Origin: Brucella sp. 21LCYQ03 | GTDB lineage: Bacteria; Pseudomonadota; Alphaproteobacteria; Rhizobiales; Rhizobiaceae | Assembly: GCF_023554105.1 (NCBI RefSeq) | Contig: NZ_JAMJWE010000024.1 | Location: 1 to 48,546 of the forward strand | DNA length: 48,546 nt | Direction: 5' to 3' | In this document: positions 1 to 8,420 of the stretch, in pieces | Layout of the letters: the number at the start of each line of letters is the position of its first letter | How positions within the stretch are numbered: position 1 is the first letter of the stretch | The notes under the pieces: generated by a model | What the model saw: the letters and a program-made list of their open reading frames with translations, nothing else | Databases searched by the model: none | Told to the model about the DNA's origin: nothing | Translations under genes and position numbers: made by a program

Positions 1-14
1 TGTAAGCAATCCGA

Positions 15-2024
15 TTGAATCATAACCTACTGAAATCGCTCAATCCTTTTTGGAACAGGCTCTTAAACTCTTCGCTGATCCTGGCCAAACTTCTTGCAGA
101 CAACCCCGACGAGAACTTGACTCAAGAACAGGTTAAGTATGCGCGAACCATCCAGTCGTCGGGCAATGATCTTCTCAATCTCATTAATGACATCCTTGAT
201 TTATCAAAAATCGAGGCCGGTCACGTCGAAATTCATCCGGAAGTCACGCCTCTTGCACGCCTTTCGACAGGTCTGAAGCAGCTGTTTCAGCCGTTGGCAG
301 ATGAAAAAAACCTTGAGCTTGTTATCGACATTGATGACCGTCTACCGAAATCATTTGTCACAGATCCTCAGCGACTGGAGCAAATACTTAAAAATCTTCT
401 CGCCAATGCCATCAAATTCACTGAACGTGGACAAGTCGCGGTGTCAATCCGACTACAGGCAGGGGAACAAATCAGCTTTTCCGTAAAAGACAGTGGCATC
501 GGGATATCCGAAGACCAGCTCAAAAGTATCTTCGAAGCATTTCATCAAGCGGACAGCACGATCAGCCGAAGATTTGGCGGCACTGGACTTGGTCTGTCTA
601 TCTCAAGGCAGCTTGCCAGACTGTTGGGTGGCGCAATCAGTGTGGAAAGCACCCTGGGACAAGGCAGCAATTTCACCGTCACTTTGCCCCTGCAATATGA
701 CCCTAGCGGTAACAGCGCGTTGCCCCACACGCTGATTGTTGCGGCGGGAGAAACACCAACGAACACGCCAGTTACATCCAAGGGCTTGCCACAACCTTTT
801 CATTTGGAAGACGATCGGGATGCGCTCACTGGTGATAAGCGTGTTCTTCTGGTTATCGAAGACGATGACACATTCGCCGCAATTGTGCGCGATCTGTCTC
901 GTGAGATGGGGTTTCATTCTGTTGTGGCCCGCACAGCAGAGGAGGCCGTGCGCTTAGCGCGTGAGTTTTCGCCAAATGCTATCGTGTTGGATGTTGGCCT
1001 GCCTGACGAGTCCGGTTTATCAGTTCTCGATCGGTTAAAAAATGACGTGCGCACCCGTCATATCCCAATCCATGTCATTTCTGCGGGCGATCATACCAGA
1101 ACCGCTTACGCGCTTGGCGCTGTTGGTTATCTTAACAAACCAGTCAGTCGTGAGGAGCTTGTTGATGTTCTGAGCCAGCTGCAAAATCGAATAACCAAAC
1201 GTGTACATAAGGTCCTCATCGTTGAAGATGATGAGCGGCAGCGTGAAGCGGTTGCAAAACTTTTAAGTTCAAGCGATGTTGAGACTACAACTGCCGGCAA
1301 TGTGGCCGAATGCCTCGACCTGCTGCGCGAGCAAACTTTTGATTGTATGGTGCTGGATCTTTCTTTGCCCGATGAATCAGGCTTCTCACTGCTTGAAACA
1401 CTTAGCAATGAAACTGCCTACGCATTTCCACCAGTAATTGTTTATACCGGAAGAGAACTTTCCAGCGAAAGTGAGCAGAAACTCCGGCGGTATTCCAAGT
1501 CAATTATCATTAAAGGTGCAAAGTCCCCCGAGCGACTGCTCGACGAAGTCAGCCTTTTCCTGCATCAGATCATTTCTGAATTGCCCGCAGAACAGCAACA
1601 GATGATCCGCAAAGCGCGTCATCGCGATGCGATGCTTGAGGGTCGTCGTATTCTCGTCGTTGAGGACGACATCCGTAATGTTTACGCACTCACGAATATT
1701 TTGGAGCCGCGTGGTGCCCAGGTCATTATTGCCCGCAACGGCCAGGAGGCTATCGAAGCACTCAATCGGTCGCTCGAAAATGCTGAGGCACGTATTGATC
1801 TTGTGTTGATGGATGTGATGATGCCTGTCATGGATGGATTGACAGCTACAAAGGAAATTCGTCGAAATCCAGCCTGGAAGAAACTGCCCATTGTAACGCT
1901 GACGGCCAAAGCGATGCCTGATGATCAGCAACGCTGTATTGAAGCCGGCGCAAATGACTACATGGCGAAGCCGCTGGATGTTGATAAACTCCTGTCACTT
2001 GTTCGGGTCTGGATGCCCAAATGA
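15..2024 (+). CDS. Hybrid sensor histidine kinase with three receiver domains, N-terminus missing
   Basis: The 669-residue frame opens with a TTG at 15; an in-frame TAA lies at 3-5 and the other two forward frames also close within the first 25 bases, so nothing continues from upstream. Residues about 15-75 match the dimerisation helices of hybrid kinases (LNSSLILAKLL, NDILDLSKIEAGH), but the preceding His box (SHELRTP-type) is absent and replaced by unrelated residues. The HATPase domain is intact: N box NLLANAIKF near 130, DSGIGI near 158 and FGGTGLGLS near 190. Three receivers follow at about 275-390, 400-515 and 547-668, with acceptor Asp in LDVGLPD, LDLSLPD and MDVMMP. The stop overlaps the CheR gene (ATGA). 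Without the phospho-acceptor His it probably cannot autophosphorylate, though the receivers could still act. It may be a 5'-truncated pseudogene or an assembly-edge effect. Confidence 0.8.
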   Translation: MNHNLLKSLNPFWNRLLNSSLILAKLLADNPDENLTQEQVKYARTIQSSGNDLLNLINDILDLSKIEAGHVEIHPEVTPLARLSTGLKQLFQPLADEKNLELVIDIDDRLPKSFVTDPQRLEQILKNLLANAIKFTERGQVAVSIRLQAGEQISFSVKDSGIGISEDQLKSIFEAFHQADSTISRRFGGTGLGLSISRQLARLLGGAISVESTLGQGSNFTVTLPLQYDPSGNSALPHTLIVAAGETPTNTPVTSKGLPQPFHLEDDRDALTGDKRVLLVIEDDDTFAAIVRDLSREMGFHSVVARTAEEAVRLAREFSPNAIVLDVGLPDESGLSVLDRLKNDVRTRHIPIHVISAGDHTRTAYALGAVGYLNKPVSREELVDVLSQLQNRITKRVHKVLIVEDDERQREAVAKLLSSSDVETTTAGNVAECLDLLREQTFDCMVLDLSLPDESGFSLLETLSNETAYAFPPVIVYTGRELSSESEQKLRRYSKSIIIKGAKSPERLLDEVSLFLHQIISELPAEQQQMIRKARHRDAMLEGRRILVVEDDIRNVYALTNILEPRGAQVIIARNGQEAIEALNRSLENAEARIDLVLMDVMMPVMDGLTATKEIRRNPAWKKLPIVTLTAKAMPDDQQRCIEAGANDYMAKPLDVDKLLSLVRVWMPK

Positions 2025-2860
2025 CAGGGCCACTTGAACACGGCTCCGCTGAAGAAATTGAGATCAGACTGTTGTTGGAGGCACTGTACCTTCGATACCA
2101 TTATGACTTCCGCAGCTATTCGCTTGGTTCGATCAAGCGTCGGCTTCGGCAGGCACGCGAACAGATGGGCTTTGCCAGTTTTTCTGCGATGCAGGAAAGT
2201 GTGTTGCATGATGCAACCATACTTCCGCATTTGCTGCGCTACCTCACAGTTCAGGTCAGCGATATGTTCCGTGATCCAAGCTATTTTCGAGCCATTCGCG
2301 AGCATGTTGTGCCGCATTTGCGAACGTATCCCTCACTCAAGGTTTGGATTGCTGGATGCTCGAGTGGCGAGGAGCTTTACTCCATGGTCATTCTTTTTCG
2401 TGAAGAGGGTTTGGAGGAGCGAACGCTCTTTTACGCTACCGATATTAATCCGGAGGCGCTCCAAGCGGCCGAGGCCGGTGTTTATCCGATTGATCGCGTG
2501 CAGTCGTTCACTTCCAATCACCAGCAATCAGGCGGTTTGACATCGCTATCTGACTATTATCAGGCTGCATATGGCAGGGTCTCGTTTGATAGGTCACTGC
2601 GTCGAAACGTTGTGTTCTCGGATCACAGCCTTGCGACCGACGCTGTTTTTGGAGAGATGCACCTGATTTCATGCCGCAACGTGCTTATCTATTTTGATCA
2701 CGACCTGAAAAATCACGTGCTGGGCTTGTTCAAAAGTTCCTTAGCCCATCGTGGATTCCTGGGATTGGGGGCAAAAGAAAGCGTTCGCTTTTCTCGTTAT
2801 GCGGACACCTACGCTGATTTTGTGCGTGAGGATAAAATTTATCAGAAGGTGTCGTCATGA
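2021..2860 (+). CDS. CheR-type protein-glutamate O-methyltransferase
   Basis: A 279-residue CheR homologue, the usual family length. Enzymes of this family transfer a methyl group from S-adenosylmethionine to receptor glutamates. The N-terminal helical part (about 1-75) is followed by the SAM-binding domain with WIAGCSSGEE (GxSxGEE loop) near residue 110, FYATDINPEAL near 140 and SCRNVLIYF near 220. Its ATG overlaps the stop of the upstream kinase and its stop overlaps the ATG of the CheB-like gene, so the cluster is translationally coupled. No chemoreceptor, CheA or CheW lies nearby, so a non-chemotactic role, as in CheB/CheR-associated hybrid kinases, is more likely than motility control. 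The family call is firm; the substrate is unknown. Confidence 0.9.
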   Translation: MTGPLEHGSAEEIEIRLLLEALYLRYHYDFRSYSLGSIKRRLRQAREQMGFASFSAMQESVLHDATILPHLLRYLTVQVSDMFRDPSYFRAIREHVVPHLRTYPSLKVWIAGCSSGEELYSMVILFREEGLEERTLFYATDINPEALQAAEAGVYPIDRVQSFTSNHQQSGGLTSLSDYYQAAYGRVSFDRSLRRNVVFSDHSLATDAVFGEMHLISCRNVLIYFDHDLKNHVLGLFKSSLAHRGFLGLGAKESVRFSRYADTYADFVREDKIYQKVSS

Positions 2861-3423
2861 CGGTCTCCGAAACGCAGGCCGTGGTCATCGGTGCGTCGGC
2901 GGGAGCGTTTGAGGCATTGTCGGCGATCCTGCCCTCTCTGCCGGTCACTTTTGGATTGCCTGTGATGGTCGTGGTGCATCTTCCGCCAGACAAGCGCAGC
3001 TTGATGGCTGGACTTTTTCGGCATAAATGCATACTGGCGGTGGAAGAAGCTGAAGATAAGCAGCCACTGTGTTCTGGCACAATCTATTTCGCACCACCTG
3101 ATTATCATATGCTTGTTGAAAGGGACCAAACACTGTCGCTTTCCAAGGATGCACCAGTCCTCTATTCCCGTCCATCTATCGATGTTCTTTTTGAAAGCGC
3201 GGCCGATATCTTCGGGCCCAAACTGCTGGGCATCGTGCTAACAGGCGGCAATGAAGACGGTGCCAAGGGTTTACAGTCTATAACGGCGGCGGGCGGCAAA
3301 ACACTGGTTCAGGACCTCAAAAGCGCCTTCGTACCAACGATGCCAGAGGCTGCTATCCGCTCTTGCCCGGATGCCAAAATTTTATCGCTTGAAGCGATAG
3401 CGCAATATTTGAGAGAGGTTTAG
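2857..3423 (+). CDS. CheB-type methylesterase domain protein without receiver
   Basis: A 188-residue protein consisting only of the CheB C-terminal catalytic domain. The expected Ser-His-Asp triad is visible as Ser14 in GASAG, His41 in VVHLPP and Asp134 in GGNEDGA. The N-terminal receiver that normally restrains and activates CheB is absent, so activity would have to be controlled by partners such as the neighbouring receivers. Its start overlaps the cheR-like stop (ATGA), and eight bases separate its stop from the next gene. Stand-alone CheB domains next to CheR and hybrid kinases are a known arrangement in alphaproteobacterial stress and adaptation signalling. It would hydrolyse methyl-glutamate or deamidate glutamine on an unknown target. 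Confidence 0.88.
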   Translation: MTVSETQAVVIGASAGAFEALSAILPSLPVTFGLPVMVVVHLPPDKRSLMAGLFRHKCILAVEEAEDKQPLCSGTIYFAPPDYHMLVERDQTLSLSKDAPVLYSRPSIDVLFESAADIFGPKLLGIVLTGGNEDGAKGLQSITAAGGKTLVQDLKSAFVPTMPEAAIRSCPDAKILSLEAIAQYLREV

Positions 3424-3431
3424 GTCAACAC

Positions 3432-4487
3432 ATGGAGCCCATTTCGTTTCTTCTCGTTGACGATCTTGAGGAAAATCTTATCGCCTTGGAAGCATTGCTT
3501 CGTCGGGACGGCTTGAGGATACTGAAAGCCAATTCCGGTGATCAGGCACTTGAACTGCTTCTTCAATACGATATTGCTCTTGCTCTTGTTGATGTTCAGA
3601 TGCCTGGGCTCGACGGTTTTCAGCTCGCAGAACTTATGCGCGGAAACGAGCGAACACGTCACGTTCCAATCATTTTCGTAACGGCGGGTGGTTGTGGACA
3701 GCGCCGTTTTCAAGGTTATGAAGCCGGTGCGGTCGATTTTATCCAGAAGCCCATCGAACCGGATATTTTGCGCAGCAAGGCTGATGTTTTCTATGAACTC
3801 AATCGGCAGCGCCAACAACTTGCCTTACAACGCGATGAATTGGCTCTTCAGGCAGCGGCCTTGCGTCAATCAGCATACGAGAAGGATATTGTTCTTCAAG
3901 AGATCAATCACCGCATAAAAAACTTGTTTGGTTTGACATCCGGCTTGATATCGCTGAGCGCACGATCCGCAGAAAATATTGACGAGTTGGTCTCTGACTT
4001 GCGGTCTCGAATGCAGGCGCTTGCGCGTGCGCATGAACTGACCCTTCCCGTACCCGGCAAGAATGAAACCGCCGAAAGATCTACCTCGGTCGTAGCGCTG
4101 ATTGAAGCAATCGTCGCACCGCACAATAGTGAACAACAGTCGGCTGTTAAAATCACTGGAACGGACGTTCCGCTTACCGGCAAGGCGCTGACATCTCTAG
4201 CTCTCTTACTGCACGAACTGACTACAAATTCGGCAAAGTACGGCGCACTCTCTTCGCCTGAAGGCCAACTAGCGATAGATGTTAATCAGGACGAAGAACT
4301 CCTCCATCTTTATTGGAGAGAAATCGGGGTTAGGACGCAATCGAAACAACCTGAGCGTCAAGGATTTGGGGCGACACTTGAAAAAGCCACTGTACAGGGC
4401 CTGAACGGAATGATCTCGCGTGAATGGTGCCCAAACGGATTATCGTTGGTTCTCAAGGTTCCATCATCCCAACTCAACACCGCATAA
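3432..4487 (+). CDS. Receiver-HWE histidine kinase
   Basis: 351 residues. Residues 4-120 form a receiver domain with acidic pocket D10-D11, acceptor Asp54 (VDVQMPG) and Lys106 (QKP). A charged coiled segment (about 122-150) leads to a HisKA_2/HWE-type dimerisation domain with His160 in EINHRIKNL. The ATPase part has LLHELTTNSAKYGAL as N box and YWREIG, the W-x-E signature of the HWE family. Output kinase and input receiver in one chain suggest it is switched by phosphotransfer from another kinase, possibly the hybrid kinase upstream. It is the last gene of the four-gene cluster. HWE kinases often phosphorylate PhyR-type or single-domain receivers in alphaproteobacteria; the partner here is not identifiable. 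Confidence 0.9.
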   Translation: MEPISFLLVDDLEENLIALEALLRRDGLRILKANSGDQALELLLQYDIALALVDVQMPGLDGFQLAELMRGNERTRHVPIIFVTAGGCGQRRFQGYEAGAVDFIQKPIEPDILRSKADVFYELNRQRQQLALQRDELALQAAALRQSAYEKDIVLQEINHRIKNLFGLTSGLISLSARSAENIDELVSDLRSRMQALARAHELTLPVPGKNETAERSTSVVALIEAIVAPHNSEQQSAVKITGTDVPLTGKALTSLALLLHELTTNSAKYGALSSPEGQLAIDVNQDEELLHLYWREIGVRTQSKQPERQGFGATLEKATVQGLNGMISREWCPNGLSLVLKVPSSQLNTA

Positions 4488-4879
4488 ATATGCCTTTGGG
4501 AGCATAATTTGACAGAAAATGGCACTTTTAAGGGCGCGCTTTCGCTCAAAGTAGGTTGACTGTCGTTGTTGCATTTAAAGGAATTTCAGTGATAGAGTAA
4601 ACAATCTCTTATTGGCGATTATGGTTTGATTATTCATATAGATACCGTAGACCTTCTCCAAGCAGCTGGTTTGGTCGTTTTAGCAAATTTTTTCATTAGG
4701 TTGAATGCGGCCTTATTAATGGACGCAATTATACTGTGAGGTTCAAAAATATTTCCAATAGAAAGCCATTGTCGTTAGCGAATTGGCTCTCATTGATCAT
4801 GAAAGCAGTTTTGATACCCGGAATTTCACTGGCGCTGAACAAATTCCTTTGAAGGCCATGTGTTTGTTGATCTTCCTAG
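4488..4879. other. Gene-free stretch before the IS5-family element
   Basis: I see no credible coding sequence, RNA gene or strong terminator in these roughly 390 bases. The DNA is AT-rich and ends at the CTAG that flanks the insertion sequence. Confidence 0.5.
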
Positions 4880-5726
4880 GCCGTAGACTCAAAATGATCT
4901 GATCCAAATTCTAGCTGCCGCCAATTTGACGGTGGCGAGAAAGTTCATCGGGTCTTTATCATAACGGGTGGTGATATCTCTGAACTGTTTGAGTTTGCTG
5001 AAGAAACGTTCAACGAGATTGCGTTGTCGGTAAACCCATTGGCTGAAAGGGTAGCTTTCCTTCCGATTGCTCTTGGCCGGAATATTGACCCATCAATGCC
5101 GTTGCTTTGCAAGTGCTCGTATAGAGTTGGTATCGTAGGCCTTGTCCGCCAGCACGATCGAACCCTTGGAGATTGTCTGTAACAATGGTTCCGCCATGCG
5201 GCCATCATGGGCTTGGCCCGCTGTGAGTGCGAGGCGGATCGGCCGACCATCGGCATCGACAACTGCGTGGATTTTGGTGGTCAAGCCGCCACGGGAATGT
5301 CCCATGCAGCCATCGTCTTGATCCCCCTTTTTCTCGTCGCCGCATGTCGATGAACGCGGACACAGGAACTGTCAATCATGACGATATCGCCATCAAAAGC
5401 TTTGGAAATTTCGCCCAGAACATAATCCCAGACACCCGCTGTGCGCCATCGCACAAACCGGTTGTAGCATGTGGTGTACGGACCATATCGATCCGGAACA
5501 TCTGCCCACGGGGAGCCTGTCCGAAACTGCCACAATATACCGTTGATCACACGCCGGTCGTCAACGGGGGGCACGCCGCGCGGCTTATTTGGCAAGAAGG
5601 GTTCAACAATATTCCACTCGAAATCGGTGAGATCAAAACGGCGGCGGGTCATAAGAAGCCTCCAAATAAAGACTTCAGTGAATCAAAATCAGATCAGTTT
5701 GAAAGCTCAGTTTATGAGTGTGCGGC
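4880..5726 (-). mobile_element. IS5-family (IS427-group) insertion sequence, about 847 bp
   Basis: Outer ends are imperfect inverted repeats: GCCGTAGACTCA at the left (4880-4891) against GCCGCACACTCA read inward from the right (5726-5715), 10 of 12 bases. A second inner pair around TCAAAATGATCTGAT (left) and TCAAACTGATCTGAT (right) supports the pairing. Both ends are flanked by CTAG (4876-4879 and 5727-5730), which fits the CTAR or TA target preference of the IS427 group. The element carries an orfA/orfB transposase on the minus strand that is no longer intact. Confidence 0.85.
4889..5652 (-). pseudogene. IS5-family DDE transposase, orfA-orfB, broken by a stop
   Basis: orfA (5652-5281, 123 codons) begins MTRRRFDLTDFEW and contains the first catalytic Asp in VMIDSSCVRVHRHAA. 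Continuity with orfB needs a -1 shift in the run of A then G near 5324-5335, the normal programmed frameshift of this group. orfB continues with GHSRGGLTTKIHAVVDADG and LADKAYDTN, the second Asp region. A TGA at 5095-5093 interrupts the frame after AKQRH. The same frame resumes at once with WVNIPAKSNRKESY and runs through RNLVERFFSKLKQFRDI (catalytic Glu) to a TGA at 4891-4889. The stop removes the catalytic Glu, so the copy should be inactive unless the stop is read through. Confidence 0.85.
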
Positions 5727-5892
5727 CTAGTAGTAACTAGATTTAAACGGCAGGCAAGCTGCGAGCCAAGGTCGCCTGAACGTTGGGGAGGGTATGCATA
5801 GTTTTATGCAGACATACTTTCGATAGATTCCGAAACCATCACCTTGTGCTTGACCGCACGTTGCGCCTCTGCCAGCTTGCGGCAAACAGGGG

Positions 5893-6129
5893 GTGAGTAT
5901 GGGCATGTTCATAAAAATTATCGGAATACTGGCATTAATCCCCGGATTGACGATTGCTGTTTTCGGTATTGCTACGACTGGCACTGACAGGCTTGTTCTC
6001 CTGTCTTGCGGGATTAGCTTATGCTTATCAGGCTTGGTGTTGATCTGCCTCGGCATGGTTATAGAGCATCTCCACGATATGAAGAAAACGCACGAGCGCT
6101 TAATCAAGCTTTTGGATGAGCGCAATTAG
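5893..6129 (+). CDS. Small two-helix membrane protein
   Basis: A 78-residue reading frame with two strongly hydrophobic segments, residues about 5-25 (IKIIGILALIPGLTIAVFGI) and about 33-57 (LVLLSCGISLCLSGLVLICLG), followed by a charged, probably cytoplasmic helix (EHLHDMKKTHERLIKLLDERN). The frame opens at GTG 5893, but ATG 5899 or 5905 is just as likely; the G-rich sequence at 5889-5893 could be the ribosome site for 5905. I do not recognise a family. It stands alone between the IS element and the porin-like gene. Hydrophobicity pattern and charged tail favour a real inner-membrane protein over chance. Confidence 0.55.
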   Translation: MSMGMFIKIIGILALIPGLTIAVFGIATTGTDRLVLLSCGISLCLSGLVLICLGMVIEHLHDMKKTHERLIKLLDERN

Positions 6130-6314
6130 GCCGAAAAGCTAAAAGGCCCAATTCTTAGATGCAGCATAGATATTATACTTTCATTAATCATACTGCTGTG
6201 GATGCCACGAATTTGCCGCTATTGCATTAGGTGTGGCTTATTTACTACAGACTTTAATACCTGATCCTCTATTTTAGTTTCTAGAGTTTTTCTAAAGGGC
6301 TTGGAGAGATTAAA

Positions 6315-7040
6315 ATGAAAATTTCAGCGATTTTGTTTGCTTCGGCAGCTATTTTTGCAGGCGTTTCGGCAGCTAATGCAGCTGACGCCATCGTTTACGA
6401 CGAACCAGCACCGGTCATTTCTGCGCCTGTGTTCTCCTGGACTGGCGGCTATCTCGGTGGTCAGGTTGGTTGGGGTTGGGCTAAGTCCAGCTTCGACGTA
6501 GATGGCTACAATATCGGCCACATGAAGCCTGATGGTTTCCTCGGCGGTCTATACGCTGGTTATAATTTCGATATGGGCAATAACTTTGTCTTGGGCCTTG
6601 ATGGTGATGTGACTTTCAATAATCAGAAAGACAACATTTCAGAGACGTTTACAAATGGCGTTGATAGCCTGACACTCGGAGCTGAAAGCAAGCTTCGCAC
6701 TTCTGGTGCAGTCCGCGCTCGCGCAGGTTTGGCAATGGATCGTTGGCTTCCATACGTTGCCGCAGGTGTTGCGATTGGTAGCGTTAAGAATACCGTATCT
6801 GCCTCTGGCGTTATTGATGGTCAACCTTTCGATGTATCAGAGTCCGAAAGCAAAACACACGTTGGCTGGACTGCTGGCGCTGGCGTAGATTACGCTGCAA
6901 CAGATAACGTCATTCTTCGTCTCGAATACCGCTACAGCGACTACGGCAAGAAGAACTACACGGTAGTTGACGACGTTCTTACAGCTCGTAACAAGTTCAA
7001 GACCAACGAAGTTCGTCTCGGCGTTGCATACAAGTTCTAA
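6315..7040 (+). CDS. Outer membrane beta-barrel protein, Omp25/Omp31 family
   Basis: 241 residues with a typical signal peptide cleaved after the ANA at about 23 and a mature start ADAIVYDEPAP, a short Pro-rich stretch common in this family. The remainder is an eight-stranded barrel with the family motifs FSWTGGYLGGQVGWGW near 40, GGLYAGYNF, RARAGLAMDRWLPYVAAG, VGWTAGAGVDYA and LRLEYRYSDYGKKNY, ending in VRLGVAYKF with the terminal Phe required for outer-membrane insertion. A good ribosome site (GGAGAG) precedes the ATG, and a strong terminator follows the stop. Brucella Omp25 and Omp31 relatives are abundant surface proteins linked to envelope integrity. The family is clear; which paralogue is not. 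Confidence 0.9.
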   Translation: MKISAILFASAAIFAGVSAANAADAIVYDEPAPVISAPVFSWTGGYLGGQVGWGWAKSSFDVDGYNIGHMKPDGFLGGLYAGYNFDMGNNFVLGLDGDVTFNNQKDNISETFTNGVDSLTLGAESKLRTSGAVRARAGLAMDRWLPYVAAGVAIGSVKNTVSASGVIDGQPFDVSESESKTHVGWTAGAGVDYAATDNVILRLEYRYSDYGKKNYTVVDDVLTARNKFKTNEVRLGVAYKF

Positions 7041-7068
7041 TAACTGGCGACTTCCAGTTTCGCTAAAT

Positions 7069-7096
7069 CGCTCAGAGAAATCTGGGCGGTTTTTGT
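7069..7096 (+). terminator. Rho-independent terminator of the Omp gene
   Basis: CGCTCAGA pairs with TCTGGGCG over eight positions (one G-T pair) around a GAAA tetraloop, followed by GGTTTTTGTTT. It lies 29 bases after the omp stop. Confidence 0.9.
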
Positions 7097-7267
7097 TTGT
7101 AGATTAGAGCTGCAGCATAACTGTTGGTCCAGATTATGGAGAATTCTCGTGCAGACTGCCACCGGTCTGATGGGCCAATTACGGTCCCGACCGGATATAA
7201 ACTAGTCACACTTGAAACATGCCCTTGGCGTTATATCTACACTGCCAGAAACGAATGAGGTGGTGAG

Positions 7268-7801
7268 ATGAAGCTGAAGCATTTGGCTATTATGACCGCA
7301 CTGGCTGTTCTTGCGATCTTGACTGCTTGTAAAACCACACGTCACGATCTGGCGTTGGTACCAGTTCATAATTTCGATGCAAATCGGTATTTGGGGAAGT
7401 GGTATGAACTCGGTCGTGTTGAAAACCGCTTTGAAAAAGGAATGAACCATACAACGGCCCGGTATTCGCTAAACGAGGACGGATCGATAAAAGTCGTTAA
7501 TGCTGGTTACGATCCCGCCAAAGGCAAATTCAGAAGCTCTACTGGCAAGGCAAAGTTTGCTGAGGGAGCAGACGTCGGTGCTTTAAAAGTTTCCTTCTTT
7601 GGCCCGTTTTACGGCGCTTATAATATCGTGGCGCTTGACCGCAATTATCAATGGTCGATTGTTGCAGGGGATAATCCGAAGAAATATTTTTGGGTGCTAT
7701 CTCGCCAGCCCAATCTTACAGCTGCGCTGAAATCTGAGGCTTTAAAGGTCGCTAAAACGCTTGGTGTTGATCCATCAACTATCATTTGGGTGAAGCAGTA
7801 A
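7268..7801 (+). CDS. blc: Outer membrane lipocalin Blc
   Basis: 177 residues. An N-terminal lipoprotein signal ends in the lipobox LTAC, so Cys21 would be lipidated. The lipocalin signature NRYLGKWYELGRVENRFEKG follows directly, then KVVNAGYD, FFGPFYGAYNIVALD and YQWSIVAGDNPKKYFWVLSR, in the order seen in E. coli Blc, and length agrees. Blc proteins bind lysophospholipids or fatty acids at the outer membrane and in enterobacteria are stress induced. The ribosome site GAGGTGGTGAG lies just before the ATG. The gene is monocistronic; 22 bases after its stop an IS21-type end begins, so its 3' flank has been rearranged. Confidence 0.92.
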   Translation: MKLKHLAIMTALAVLAILTACKTTRHDLALVPVHNFDANRYLGKWYELGRVENRFEKGMNHTTARYSLNEDGSIKVVNAGYDPAKGKFRSSTGKAKFAEGADVGALKVSFFGPFYGAYNIVALDRNYQWSIVAGDNPKKYFWVLSRQPNLTAALKSEALKVAKTLGVDPSTIIWVKQ

Positions 7802-7822
7802 TTTTCGATTGGGGATGCGGAT

Positions 7823-7848
7823 TGTTGATTGCCGCTGAGAAGTGCCCC
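7823..7848 (+). mobile_element. Solitary IS21-type terminal sequence
   Basis: TGTTGATTGCCGCTGAGAA at 7823-7841 is identical to the end sequence at 48484-48502, where it is followed by repeated GA(A/T)TTGACCC-like motifs typical of IS21-family multiple terminal repeats. Here the match fades after GTGCCCC, so only a tip of the element remains between the lipocalin gene and the IS3 fragment. Confidence 0.6.
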
Positions 7849-7880
7849 GGTGGGGGTGCGGATAAAAACTTGGACTGGTT

Positions 7881-8420
7881 TTACGTCACAATGCCAAGAC
7901 TGTTTCGATATTCGATTGGGCTTCGAGCGCCAAGCGATATCTTGATCCGTTTCTCGTTGTACCACCGAATGTAGCCATCAACTTCATTGATAAACTGCTC
8001 GAGTGTGGTGTTCTTCCAATCGCTGGGATAAGAGAACTCTGTTTTCAGCCTTCCGAAGAAGCCTTCGCACGCAGCGTTATCTGGGGAGCACGCCTTGCGG
8101 GACATTGAATCCACCAGCTTCGCATGACTAATCCTCGATAGCCAACCCGGCCAGCGATAGTGTGCACCACGATCAGAATGCAATATTGGCCGCTCATCTC
8201 TACCGGTGAGAGTTTCTATGGCGGTATCGAGCATCATATTGACCAATTCCGCATCTGGTTTCGTTCCGATAGACCAGCTTATGACCAGACCATCGAAGCA
8301 GTCGATGATGGGTGAGAGATATACCTTGCCAGCTGGGATATGGAATTCAGTGATATCAGTCAGCCATTTCTCGTTTGGGGCTGAGGCCTGGAAGTCGCGA
8401 TTTATGAGGTTCTCAGGTGG
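7881..8420 (-). pseudogene. IS3-family transposase (OrfB) fragment
   Basis: The frame on the minus strand begins at the IS6 boundary near 8420 and runs to a stop at 7883-7881. It encodes the C-terminal part of an IS3-family integrase-like transposase: NEKWLTDITEFHIPAGKVYL with the first catalytic Asp, ILHSDRGAHY with the second, and GFFGRLKTE with the Glu, ending with WYNEKRIKISLGARSPIEYR, the standard tail. The N-terminal part of OrfB and all of OrfA are missing, removed by the neighbouring IS6 element. A start at 8246 is only an internal Met; the reading frame is open upstream of it. Confidence 0.9.
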
